Below, one piece after another: positions 10,196-20,521 of a stretch of DNA of 64,000 nt. Positions within the stretch are counted from its first letter, which is position 1. Each line of letters begins with the position of its first letter. The stretch is from positions 6,420,001 through 6,484,000 of the forward strand of contig NC_016458.1 of the NCBI RefSeq assembly GCF_000226115.1. Reading direction: 5' to 3'. A model generated the notes under the pieces. The model saw nothing but the letters and a program-made list of their open reading frames with translations, was not told the DNA's origin and ran no database searches. A program made the position numbers and the translations under genes. The stretch comes from Thermothielavioides terrestris NRRL 8126 (lineage: Eukaryota; Ascomycota; Sordariomycetes; Sordariales; Chaetomiaceae).

Positions 10196-12143
10196 ACATG
10201 GTCATGGCCATCAACCCGTTCATCAGGCGTCGGGGAGCACGGCACTGGGCTCGTCCAACGCGGTCCATAGAAGCTAGGATGCTAGGTTGATAGAGCAGGC
10301 CGTTTGTGTAATATGATGAAGCGGCAATGGTTGTTTATTGGTTTTGAAAGGACCTTGCACGCTCATTGTCCGTTGCGTTGTTTCCCCTGCTCGCGTTCCG
10401 TTTCCTCGACGCGCTTATCCTGGCGCTTGTCTATCAGTAGGACAACACACCCAGACTTGGGGACGTCATTTGGTATGTCACGTCCCAGAACACAGTCCTT
10501 CGGTGCCCTTGGCCACGATAATCTGCCTTCCCCGTCAAAGCTGGAAGGTGAGATCGACCCGCCAACACGCGGCACAGCCACGGTCCCAGGAACCTTGCGT
10601 TCAGCACCTGGCCGGCCTCGTCAAACCTCATCTATCTTACTATTTTCTCATCGCTCGCGTGCTCTTAGAGATCTTGCCACGAAACCGAGGACTGCGAGGG
10701 GAAATCGTGTTTGATTTCCTAGCGGTGTCCCATCCGCGCAGGTATACCACGTGCTCGCTCACCGAAGACTAATAGAAGGGTCGTTCCTTCGGTGCCGCAT
10801 GCTGTAGCCGAATACTCTCGGTCGTGCATCTAGGGTTGTAATTAAAGGTTCTTGTCCTTGGTCGAGTCCAAGGTTCAGGGGGAGCGGATCTGCCGAGCCA
10901 CGGACCCGCATTCATGGGAGACAAATATGCGACGCGGGGGTCGGTTTCGGATTTGGCGGGAACAAGAGACACTTGTCCGTTGATATGTTGAGACGGAAAT
11001 GACGTGGAATAAGGGACGGGATCGAGGCTGCGGGAGGTGAGGTGATCATGCAGGGTTACACGGGATGCCTTGCAGGACTGAGTCTACTCAGATCGGCCCC
11101 CGTCAACCACCACGTCACCCCGTCCGTGACTCACAAGTGCCTCACATTGCGGCAATTTTAAGATCCTAGAGGACGGGGTTGCTGGTTAAATTAGCTTGTA
11201 CATAGAGAAGGAACAGCAGTCATAAACAATGGGAGGGGGGAGGGTTTCCCGAATTGGATTCCCGGCGGCAAGCGAAGGTGTCTGCAACCGCGCCGAAGCT
11301 TGGCAGCGGCAGGCAGAACTGGCCAGTTTGGACCTGTTCTAAGTCCTGGTGCAACCATTTGCGTTGACCAGTGGTGTTCATGTCCGCCCCCACACGGCGC
11401 CATTTTCTACGCCGCTTTGGGATTGGGCATCCCCGGCGTCAGGTGATTTTCTTGCCTCGTTCGAGATCGAGTCACATCGGCTACATCGGTTCGCGTATCT
11501 CAGCGTCTAAAGCGCCCCCAATAGGGGAGGCGCAAGACAAACCTAGGTAGTTGGGTCCCGCGCAGCATTCCTAGCTTGGCTAACAGACCCGGGCAGCCAT
11601 TGGTGTTTGCGTTTCTGCTTGGGTGCGTCGAGGGAATAGGTGAAGCATCGTATCATTGCTGAGCGGCATAGGTTAAGGTAGTCCTCACATAACTCAGCCA
11701 AGATTGTAACGAACAACTGATAGTAATCAGATTCATCACGAACTCTATACACAAAAACCCAAAAACAAAAGGGGGTATACTCAAGCGTCCTCTATGCAAA
11801 ACCCTATCGGGTGAATTGTTAGGAGAGAAATGATGGAAAAGCAAGGAAAGATAAGAAACAGCCAAAGAAAAAAAAGAAAAAAAAGAAAAAAAGAAAAAAA
11901 GAAAAAAAGAAAGAAAAAAGAAAGAAAAAAGGAATTAAGAAGCTATTCCTTCTAATCCGACCGTAGTTCGCCTTGCTATGCATGCTCTCTTGCCCAGTCA
12001 CTTGTGAGTAGACGCCGCAGTGAGATCTCCGGCTCTCGCCTGTCATGAAATCGTACGCGAGGGAGGCTAATGGGCGCCCCGAATGGCAAAGTCGTCGTGA
12101 CCGTGTAGAAAATCAATATGAGTATGGATAATCGACTGCCGAG
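10196..12143. other. 1.9 kb intergenic region, no gene seen
   Basis: Short open frames here lack codon bias, introns or recognisable motifs. A purine-rich A/G tract at 11866-11936 (AAAAAGAAA-type units) is the only low-complexity structure. The region holds the 3' ends of the flanking convergent genes. Confidence 0.5.
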
Positions 12144-12868
12144 TCATCTGGTAAGTTTGTCAGTCAGAAACGGCTGCCTATTGACGAAGCACTCAGGGGG
12201 TCTGTTACATTCATAAGACTCGTACGCCTGCTGGTAGGCTGCTGCGCTGTACGACTCGTCAGGGGGTGGGGTACCGTACACCAAGTCTTCAACCGGCTCT
12301 GCAAAGATGTGTTGAGATGTGGTGTTAGTCAAGTGACCATGGCGAGGAGGGAAAGGGGGGCTCCCGGCGGGCTCACTCCTCACTCACCTTCACATTCGAT
12401 CGGTTCGCCTTCCTTCATGGCACCTTTCTTTTGAGCCCGCTTCTCAAACCGGGCGATATCTTTGGGGTCGACCACTCTCCCTCGTAGGACGAAGCGAGTC
12501 TCTTTGGGCGGCTCCTGGGCTTGTCGTTCCCGCATTGTCTTGATCATGAACATGTACTCGCTCGCCTTGATGTACTTGGTGTCGAGGTTCCATTTTTTCA
12601 ATTGGGTCTTGTATTGCTTCTCGCTTCATGTGGTTCACATCAGCTACACGGTCAAGAGCTTGGATTGCTGCCGGGGTACTTACGTTGCCTTGAAGGTGTA
12701 CGTCGCCTCCATCTCCGCCATGACGTCCTTGAGCTTCATGTTCATGGTATTGTAGAGGTGGGCGATGATGTCTCGGTACGGCTCCCAGTCCTCGGGCTTG
12801 GACGGTCTGAAGACGGCAGCCTGGCTCTGCTGGGCAGCCGGTCCGGCGTACCCGTAGTAGCCGTCCAT
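12144..12868 (-). CDS. Clr5-domain protein
   Basis: Three exons on the minus strand (12868-12684, 12623-12388, 12298-12144), 191 aa. Residues about 25-80 form a Clr5 domain: a tryptophan-led helix (DWEPYRDIIAHLYNTMNMKL), KDVMAEMEATYTFKA, then across the first splice junction TEKQYKTQLKKWNLDTKYIK. This matches the W...I..LY...L..V...M...Y.F.A..KQYK..L.KW pattern of the domain found in many ascomycete proteins and named for fission yeast Clr5. The second exon adds a basic stretch (FEKRAQKKG) and an acidic end. Introns have GTAAGT and GTGAGT donors. Fungal Clr5 proteins are often candidate nuclear regulators, but the function here is unknown. Confidence 0.8.
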
Positions 12869-13635
12869 GGCGCTGGGCTGGGATGGCCAAGGGACAAGAT
12901 AGGTTTATCCTTGTTTCAAACCACGATACGGGGGCGGGAGGGTAACTGGATGTTGAAGCTTGAACTGGTCGAATGTTGCAAGGGCTGGCGAAGTGCAGAA
13001 GGAGGAAACACGATGGACTTATATCCATTGTGGCTCATGTCATGGGATGAACAGGAAGAAGATCTTTGGACTTTGCTGCCTTGCCCTTTCTGCGAGGATG
13101 ACTAGGCAGCTGGCGGCCAGGCGGATGGGGATATGGGGCACGAGAGGGCCGACGAGCCCCGATGCCATGAGGTCTCAGGGCTAAATGAGAGACAGGATGA
13201 CTCGATGTTTGCCTTCCAGGGAGCCTTAGCCGTGGATCGTGGGGCGTGGGTCCAAGTGCCTGGAACGCGGCCGCGGAGGTTGAGCGTGCCCAGAAAGAGT
13301 GGGACTCATCACGACGGCCGCCTGGTGTAGACGCAGACGTTCACCCGGACGCCATTCGTGTTGCACAAGTTCCCTGCAGCCATCCCCAGGCAACTTGCCC
13401 AGAGACGAGCCACAATAACCGTTGAAAAGAGATCGCAGACAGAGAGCAACAAAGAACCAGTTTGACGGAGAGTCGAGAAGAGAACAAAAAAAAAAAAAAA
13501 TGGAGGGGATGGCCTCGACAAAACCGCGTTGGCGAGCTGAAAGAGCAATAATTAACTACCTTAGCTCCGCGTCCTCTTGGCGGCCCTGGCGGCCCTGGCG
13601 GGCCCTCATCTCCATCCAGCAGTCTCCGCGCTAGA
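12869..13635. other. Intergenic, Clr5 gene 5' side
   Basis: No gene recognised. Contains a 15-nt A run near 13485-13500 and a GGCGGCCCTGGC duplicate near 13578-13600. Confidence 0.4.
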
Positions 13636-13768
13636 TCTTAAAGAGGTCCCGCCAAGACTAATTTCGGCCAATTGTCGGCAATGTTTTTACAACGTCAGTA
13701 CCCCGCCAAGACCGCCAAGGGGTTTGCACTATTGCCACGGGTTAGCCACAGGTTAGTTCGCCGGGGGT

Positions 13769-13793
13769 GCGGGGGGCGGCGCCAGCCCCCCGC
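13769..13793. other. Perfect GC hairpin
   Basis: GCGGGGGGC (13769-13777) and its exact complement (13785-13793) flank a 7-nt GGCGCCA loop. It sits inside the inverted-repeat element, immediately before the telomere-like repeats. Confidence 0.75.
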
Positions 13794-13796
13794 TGG

Positions 13797-13848
13797 TTAG
13801 GGTGAGGGTTATGGTTAGGGTGAGGGTCAAGGTTAGGGTGTAGGTTAA
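13797..13848 (+). repeat. Interstitial telomere-like TTAGGG array
   Basis: Three exact TTAGGG units (13797, 13815, 13833) are interleaved with GTGAGGGTTATGG/GTCAAGG variants and end with a GTAGGTTA unit. The array lies entirely inside the 390-bp inverted-repeat element. TTAGGG is the telomere repeat of filamentous ascomycetes. Confidence 0.7.
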
Positions 13849-14025
13849 CTTCGTTTTCTTTTTTTTCAATTTGGTTGAGGTTTCGCAAAGTTGTTGCTAC
13901 GAGTCTTTGCAATTCTTCGTTGTTGATGTTGCTCGAAGTCGTGGCGACCCCGCTCCCTCGCGGCAATTTGTAAATACTTGTAAGCGGTAGGTTCCGAAAT
14001 TAGTCTTGGCGGGACCTCTTTAAGA

Positions 14026-16511
14026 ATAACCGTCTCCGCGTCCCCACCCCAAGCAACGACCATTGCAACGATCAGGACGAAAGCGGGCTGTTGGGACCGC
14101 GCGCTGCCGATGCGAGGATTCTGAGGCAGGTAAACCGAGATGGGCCGGCGACGCAACTCGGGTAAGGTTGTTAAGAACGCCAGAGGGGCCAGCACGGCCA
14201 ACCACCCGCGTCTTCTTGGGTCTGCGCGGCGTTGAGAGAGAGAGTGTGTGTGTGTGTGTGCGTGAATGAGAGACGCAGACAAGTCGACGACGGTTGTGTT
14301 TTTTTTCCCAAGACGTTGATGGATTGGAGAAATCCAGGACCGCCGCTTCGGTGGAGTGAGGAAGATTGGCCGGGATAAACCCCTGTAGTCTGCCTGTTCA
14401 GCGATCCACCCGGGCCTTGCTGCTGTGGTTTATTGATACCAATTCGGAAGGCGCCAGGCAGCAGAGACGTGACTACAGCGTCGTCCTGGTCCGTGACTCC
14501 GTTTTCCACTGCCGCTTGCACATCCAACCGCATATCTGGCGTCTTGGCTTCCGTTCGTCCATCTCGCGCTTGCGCTTGACTGTTGTCCTCACACCGCAAA
14601 TTTCGTCCAATCTAAGGTTACCTACTTTTGTTCCTCGCCGCAAGTTTGCAGCATCTCTCACTCATGTTAATCCACGGTAGCCTAGGCTTCCCGCAGCGGT
14701 CTGAGTCCTTCTGCCAGTGACTCTGACCAACAGGTCGCCAAACCCCCGGTGAGGAAGAAGGTTGCAACGCATATCCCATGAGCTGGGTTTTCATGCAGCC
14801 ACCCGCGGACAGCTAGGTTGGTGCATGCAGCCATCAACTCAAGTGCCAATCAGGCAGGCTCATCTCAACCAAGATGGTGGGAGACTTCAAACCCTGTTTC
14901 ACGTCCACCCCAAAAATGCGGACCGGGAACACGAGGTTACCGTCGCTTCCATTCGTTTTCCCAACGCAGGATGCAGTCTCGGCGCGGGACGTATGCAACA
15001 CCAGCACGGCCCCGGCGGCGCCAGGGTCGACCAGCGTCTGCCGGTGCTATCTAGTATAATCTACGCTAGTAGTGCTGAGAGCACGCATCGAATGCACCGC
15101 AAGGTGGCGGCAGCCACCTGCCTATGCAAGGTACCGGAGCCCATTAGAAGCCTGCGCTGTTAGTGTCGATTCCGGTTCGCGGGGTTAGCCGCCGGCTTCG
15201 GGCCCGCCATCCGACGTACGCCACGTGCTATGGCCGACTCCACGTGGCGTCGTGGACCTGGAGGGTGGCCGTGCCGCGAAGAAAGCACACACATTGCCTA
15301 GCGCCTCAATAGTTAACGGGGCTGACATTGCGCTTCCGCCCTAGAATAAGGCGATCCATCGCGAGCCCGCCGCAGCTGGCCCCGACCGTAAGAGGTGCAC
15401 TAGCGTCGCTTTGAACGAACCCGCAGCCCTCGAGCCGCCTCGGAGGCCTCAGCTCCCTTACTCCCAGTGGCTCTGTTGGACACGGCGTTGATTCCTGGTA
15501 GCGACCACGAATCAAGCATGGGGAGGCATCCAGTTCCATACTTATTCCGGAATTATGCAATTTCCCATCGAATACCAGACAATCCCCATCGAACTGCATT
15601 GCAAACCAGCGCGCTTCCCGGTGACCAAATCGAGAAGGTAACGGCCAAAATGCCTTACCCAGCCTTTCATATTAGTCAGGCTTGTTCGCTAGGGCAGACA
15701 CGAGAGGGAGCCAAGCAAGCCTCAATGTTCGCAACCTGCGTGCCACTGACCAGTCTGCCTTTCACCCAATCCTCCGAGTGTTGTGGCTGACCGGGTCTCG
15801 GCAAACACCATTTGGGACACATTAGAGAGGTTGGGCAGATTACAGTCGTAAAGTCCCCAATCGCTGAGAGGGTGGCCGAGCTCTAAGCTGCTCAAGGAGG
15901 AGGGTGTGTTGATAACATTAGCACTCCATGGCTCAGCAGACTGCATGGCGATTCAATTAAAATCAAGCACGAGTGAATATCAGTTCACTGCTCGTACGAG
16001 CAGCTACCCGTGCAAATACAGGCACAAGATTAGGTTTGGCAGCTTGGGTTGAGTATCAGTGATTGGATCCCTCCTTACCAAAGACAGTCAAATCGTACCC
16101 ATTCAATGGCACATGCGCTTATCACTTAGTTCGTTCGGCATCAACCTCAACTGGTTTACTGACCTCCTATTCTACCTAGGCCGACGTGATCCGACATCCA
16201 TGGAGAAATTCAAAAATCAACGAGTAGTTAGCCTAACTCCAGATGTCCAACCTTCCGTGTCCTCCTCCCTCCCAGTTAAGAGAGCAGGCAGCACGCCGGC
16301 CCCTTTAGGACCAATTTTCATCCTTCGGGTTGTCGACATCGCAAATTCAAAGTCAAGAACATCCGACTGCCTCCCTATATCACGACATCCCCTTTCCACT
16401 AGCACCCAAAACTATGCTATCCCGCTCCACACACTCTTCACGTTCCTCAACTACTTTGCTCCGGCTGGAGCGGAGAAAGTTGATGAGAGGGGGGGCGGAC
16501 GGGGAGCATAT
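14026..16511. other. 2.5 kb gene-free region with GA/TG microsatellite
   Basis: No convincing gene on either strand. A (GA)n(TG)n microsatellite lies at 14234-14264. Open frames of 60-140 codons overlap in several frames without motifs. The last ~100 bases are the 3' region of the Ish1/Msc1 gene. Confidence 0.5.
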
Positions 16512-18438
16512 TTAAAGCTCCTTATGCCTCTTCCCGCCGGCGGCCTCCTCGGCCTTCTTCTTCGCCGCGCCGCTGCCGATGCGCAGCTGGCCGGCGACCC
16601 AGTCCCAGCCGCCGAGCACGGACTCGCGGACCTTGGCGTAGAGCGTCTCGGCGGGTGTGGTGGTGCCGTACTTGAAGTAGGTGTGCTGGCGGCGGGCGAG
16701 GGCGCGCAGCTCGTTGAGCGTCGAGCCCTGCGGCGCCGGCACGCCGTAGCTGTCGAGGTACGCCTTGAGCTCGCTGTCGCTCCACGTCTCGAACACATTG
16801 GCCTTGGCCGAGTCCGTCGCGCGGGCCAGGTACGACGTCGCCGAGGCGAACGACGAGCCGCCGGCCGACGACGCCGACGAGTACGCCGACTGCGCCGCCT
16901 CGACCAGCTCGTCGCGTGTCGCGCCCGACTTGGCCGCCACCTTTCTGGCTGCCTCGTTGCCGCTCGACGCGAGGTAGTGCCGCAGGTTCTCGAGGCTCAG
17001 GTCGTCCCACGTCCAGGCGGTCCAGCCGGTGGCCGCCTTGTGCGCGTGCTTACGCACGAGCGCGCGGAGCTCTTCCGTCTTGGAGCCTTGGGGAACCGGC
17101 TATGGTTTGTTAGCAAAGTTAACAGACTCCCACAGGGGACAGGTCACGGTGATCATACCACTCCACGCGCATCCAGATAGCCCTTCAGACGGCTATCGGA
17201 CCACGTGTTCACGGCCTTGTCAAAGGCGTCCTGAGCAGCTTGAGACGCGGCGTCGGTCGCCTTGCTCGCAGCCGAGCCGATGTTGGAGGTCGCGGCGCCG
17301 AAGGCCGAGGCAGCAGTGCCGGAGACGGTGTCGCCGAGGATCTCAGCGCGGTGCTTGCGAACAAGAGCGCGCAGCTGGTTGAGCTTGGTGCCCTGGGGGA
17401 CTGCGCCGAGTTAGCATCCAAATCACGCTTGTATTAGTGCCTAGACTGGTACACACCACTGATGCCGTTCTTGTCGCAGAATTCCTTCAGCTGAGACTCG
17501 CCCCATGAGTCAATCAGCTTGTCCGTGAGAGCAGCGTATGCCTCCTGGACAGACTTCCGGGAGCTCTCAGCCTGCTCCTGCATGCGAAGGTAGGCGAGGC
17601 GAGAGTTGCGGCGAACAGAAGCAATGAGCTTGTCCCGCTGTAAAGGGGGTTAGCTTCCGCACTGTTGGGAGCTTTTTCCGGGGGGAAGGAACGTACTGTG
17701 GTCGGCTGCGGTGCAGGAAAACCATGAGTATCAAGCCACTCCTTCAAATCGGACTCTACCGTCACAGCGAGTTAGTGGGTGCCCACCATTGGCCTTTTGT
17801 CTGGCTGTTACGCACCAGTCCAGGTCGCATACAGCCAATTGCCAGGGTAGACCGCGGCCTCTCCGATCTTCTCGGCGATGGCTTGGTAGTTCTCGCGGGC
17901 CTTCTGGAGCAGCGTCTCTCGCTTGCGGGGCTGGGGAACCGGGATGCCATAACGATCGCAGAAAGCCTTGAGCTGGCTGTCGGTCCAGGTATCGAGAATC
18001 CAGTCCTTGGCGTCAATGTAGGCGTTCTGCGCCTTGTCCTCCGACTCGTACCAGGCGCTCTTGACCCGGTTGATGAGAGAATCTCGGGTTTCCTCGACCG
18101 CCTCCTTCGTGTCGATGCCCTTCTGCTTCAGGTAGCCAGTGAGCTTCGCCGTGTCCCACTGGCGATAGGGCTCGACAACATATTCGTCCCAATTCTTTTG
18201 CACGAGCTTCTCGAGCTCTTTGCGGTCGGCCGGAGTCGGGTAGGGAACGTCGTGGTCGGAAAGCCACCGCTCAAGCTCCGTCTCATGCCACCTGTTATAT
18301 GCTGTGATGTGACGTCAGCGTTTTCCGCTGTGCACAAGGACGAAGGGTAGCCATCGTACGGGCGTTAGAGAACCATGAGCTGGCCACAGCGGCGTCGGCC
18401 ACAATGACCAGCGAGAGGAGCGCTTTAGCAATCCTCAT
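16512..18438 (-). CDS. Ish1/Msc1-family stress protein, eight repeats
   Basis: Six exons (18438-18360, 18301-17816, 17755-17697, 17637-17457, 17400-17159, 17099-16512), 544 aa, joined in frame by five introns of 56-60 bp. The first ~20 residues (MRIAKALLSLVIVADAAVAS) are a signal peptide or anchor. The rest is a ladder of eight helical units of the form W-s-x-s-x-L-x-x-(W/Y/F)-L/C-x-x-x-G-(I/V)-P-x-P-Q, followed by L-x-x-x-(V/A)-(R/K): seven canonical and one divergent (the AWTWDDLSLENLRHYL unit). This is the Ish1/Msc1 repeat. In fission yeast Ish1 is a stress-induced nuclear-envelope protein; in budding yeast Msc1 affects meiotic recombination and nuclear-envelope/ER function. A basic tail (KKKAEEAAGGKRHKEL) ends the protein and is HxEL-like, perhaps for ER retention. 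Confidence 0.9.
18310..18317. promoter_or_regulatory. CRE/Atf1 site TGACGTCA in intron 1
   Basis: Perfect palindromic ATF/CREB consensus inside the first intron of the Ish1/Msc1 gene, about 120 bp past the start codon. Confidence 0.5.
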
Positions 18439-18645
18439 GGCACTTTCTGTTTGGTTGCCGAATCAACCTTTGGCAGTCTCGATAATGGTAGTATGTGGTG
18501 ATAATTTAGTCGGTCAGCTTCTGAGTATCAAAAGTGAGATCTGTTGAGAAAAAAGTAGGGCAAACCAGTCGAGAGGGACGGTGGTTTTGTCATTGTGAGC
18601 CAAGCGTTGCTTGTTCGTCAGCGAGCTTTGAGTGGCGGGGTCTTA

Positions 18646-18652
18646 GACGTCA
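18646..18652. promoter_or_regulatory. Near-perfect CRE
   Basis: GACGTCA core preceded by A instead of T (7 of 8 consensus bases), about 210 bp upstream of the Ish1/Msc1 start. Confidence 0.4.
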
Positions 18653-18731
18653 CTCCTGCCAGTTAGGCCAAACAGCATTGTTCGATTCACTGGATAGAAG
18701 GAAGCTGTGCGGATGGATAGCTCCAGCTTGG

Positions 18732-18739
18732 TGACGTCA
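18732..18739. promoter_or_regulatory. CRE/Atf1 site TGACGTCA upstream of Ish1/Msc1 gene
   Basis: Perfect ATF/CREB palindrome 294 bp upstream of the start codon. Fission yeast ish1 is a target of the stress MAPK-Atf1 pathway, so the site fits the gene. Confidence 0.6.
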
Positions 18740-19915
18740 CGCCTTGACGCAGACAGCAGAGCTGGAAGGAGCTCCAAGTCCCCCGCGACGTGTCTCATTA
18801 CACTTACACAGCACCTTCCAGCCGGGGGATGTCCTACCGTACGCTAGCGTAGCTGCCTGGCCTCTCTGCAATTGGCCTCCGCAAAATACAATATTGGAGC
18901 CACCGTCCGCTGTCGATCGAGGGCATACATCATTGTTCGCTACGGGTGGCCGCGTACATCGCGTCCTGTGAAGTTGGGAACGGATGAGTTGCTTAAATCA
19001 GGATAGCGAACCGCTTGATACTTTGGTGAGCTCCGTATGAGTGTAGAAGATGGTTTAGGGCAAGCATGAAGACTTTCAGGCACTAATTTAGTAGTCGTAT
19101 GCAGATCCCATCTTGGCTTTCTGTTGATGTTTCTCAACCAGGCTAGCCAGGCAAGTTATCCAACTATCCTTTGCAAGAGACAAGATAAATGGCCCTGATA
19201 TCCCTCAATTGCTTTTCACCCGCGATACTAGGAACCTCGGGCCAAGAAATACCGTTCCATCTCTTTAATTCTGTGCTAACCACAGGGTAAAAGAAGAATA
19301 AATAAATAAATAAAAAATAAAAAGAAAAATAAACCTTTGCTTCACACTGGAACTCACGGGAGGCAGGCTAATACCCGGCTAACATGGACTCGTGGGCCGG
19401 ACAGTGTCTCAACGCCAAGTTACTTAGGTACACAGTTGATTACGGAGAGACCTGCCAAACGAGTGCCGGTGATCCTATCCTTGAGGTTCCAGTGAAACAG
19501 TGTGGCTCGCAGAGCCAAACGTGGGCTGTGGCTTGTATAAGCAGTTGGCCAAATAACAGACCCATTGCGAGGCTAACCCCCTCCATCAAACACCAAAATA
19601 TTACGGCGGTATTCGTCCGAAGACGCTGGCAAGGCACTACGTGGCATGTCCGGGCATGTAACTTCCACTCTTGTCAGTTTCCACTAAATACGTACAAGAA
19701 AAACGCCATTGGCGAGGCTCACGCGTCGAAGAGCCGACGCCGGAAAGCGAAGAAAGCCGTGGTCGTGGCTTAAGTCGTACATTCTCAGTCCTTGGATCTC
19801 CCATCCATGAACATACCCAAAACTTCACTCGTTTCCAATTACTGACTCTGCATGCCCTCCCTCGGTTCGTAGCCAACCCAGCCTCTTTCGTTGCTGGGCA
19901 CTGATCAAGGGGGCA
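18740..19915. other. Intergenic region
   Basis: Distal Ish1 promoter and 3' region of the next gene. Contains an A-rich (AATA)n tract at about 19295-19335. No gene recognised. Confidence 0.45.
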
Positions 19916-20488
19916 TCAGACCGCATTCTCGGGAATATCGCAAGGATCGTGTCCTGTGAACAATCTCAGTGTCCATATTCTCGACTATGCAACCTCGGGG
20001 GCATGCAGAGCACAGCACAGCACCGCCCGCACTCACTTACCATACTCGCACACGACCCCGATCTCTCTAAACTCCCTCATGAGCGCCATGCGCGCAGCCT
20101 CGGCCTGGCAGCGGAAACTGCCGAAGCGGACCTCGAGCAGCACACGCCCGCCGTCCTTGCTCATGCCGCGCCAGATCACCTCGTCGAGCTGGTACACCAG
20201 CTTGGTGTCGAGGTAGCGGCACAAAAATGCCTCGTTGACGACGGCGGGCGGCCCGCTGACCAGCAGCACCCGCGAGCGGGTCCCGCCCGTGTCGACCTCG
20301 GCCGACCGGATGCGGTTCCACGACACGCGCGCGCGCAGGTGCGGGCTGCGCGGCGTGCTGTAGCCCGTGGCCGCGAACTTGTTGTAGAAGCGCTCTGTTG
20401 GGTTGGGGGGCAGGTCAGTCGGCCACGCTTTACCACACCCAGAAGGTACAGAGGAAAACAAGTGCGGGAGGGGGAGAAAAAATGAAAG

Positions 20489-20521
<33 letters not shown>

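Larger units (their letters stand above)
13636..14025. mobile_element. MITE-like element with 32-bp perfect TIRs
   Basis: A 32-bp perfect inverted repeat bounds a 390-bp unit: 13636-13667 (begins TCTTAAAGAGGTCCCGCC) is the exact reverse complement of 13994-14025. No transposase is encoded, so it is a non-autonomous element or a solitary foldback. The target-site duplication is uncertain: TA dinucleotides lie at 13632-13633 and 14027-14028 but not symmetrically, while GTCTCCGCG occurs both at 13622-13630 and 14032-14040, again not directly abutting. Part of the TIR core (CCCCGCCAAGAC) recurs inside near 13700. The interior holds a GC hairpin and telomere-like repeats. Confidence 0.75.

Noticed and set aside
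13769..13805. Helitron 3' end (GC hairpin before a terminal CTRR)
   Set aside because: No CTRR at the correct distance and the hairpin lies inside a TIR-bounded unit.
13742..13966. Small PHPN-repeat protein on the minus strand of the inverted-repeat element
   Set aside because: The repeat is just the translation of telomere-like DNA; no other coding evidence.
14171..14599. 142-codon minus-strand frame including a His-Thr repeat
   Set aside because: The repeat is the TG microsatellite; no conserved sequence or splice structure.
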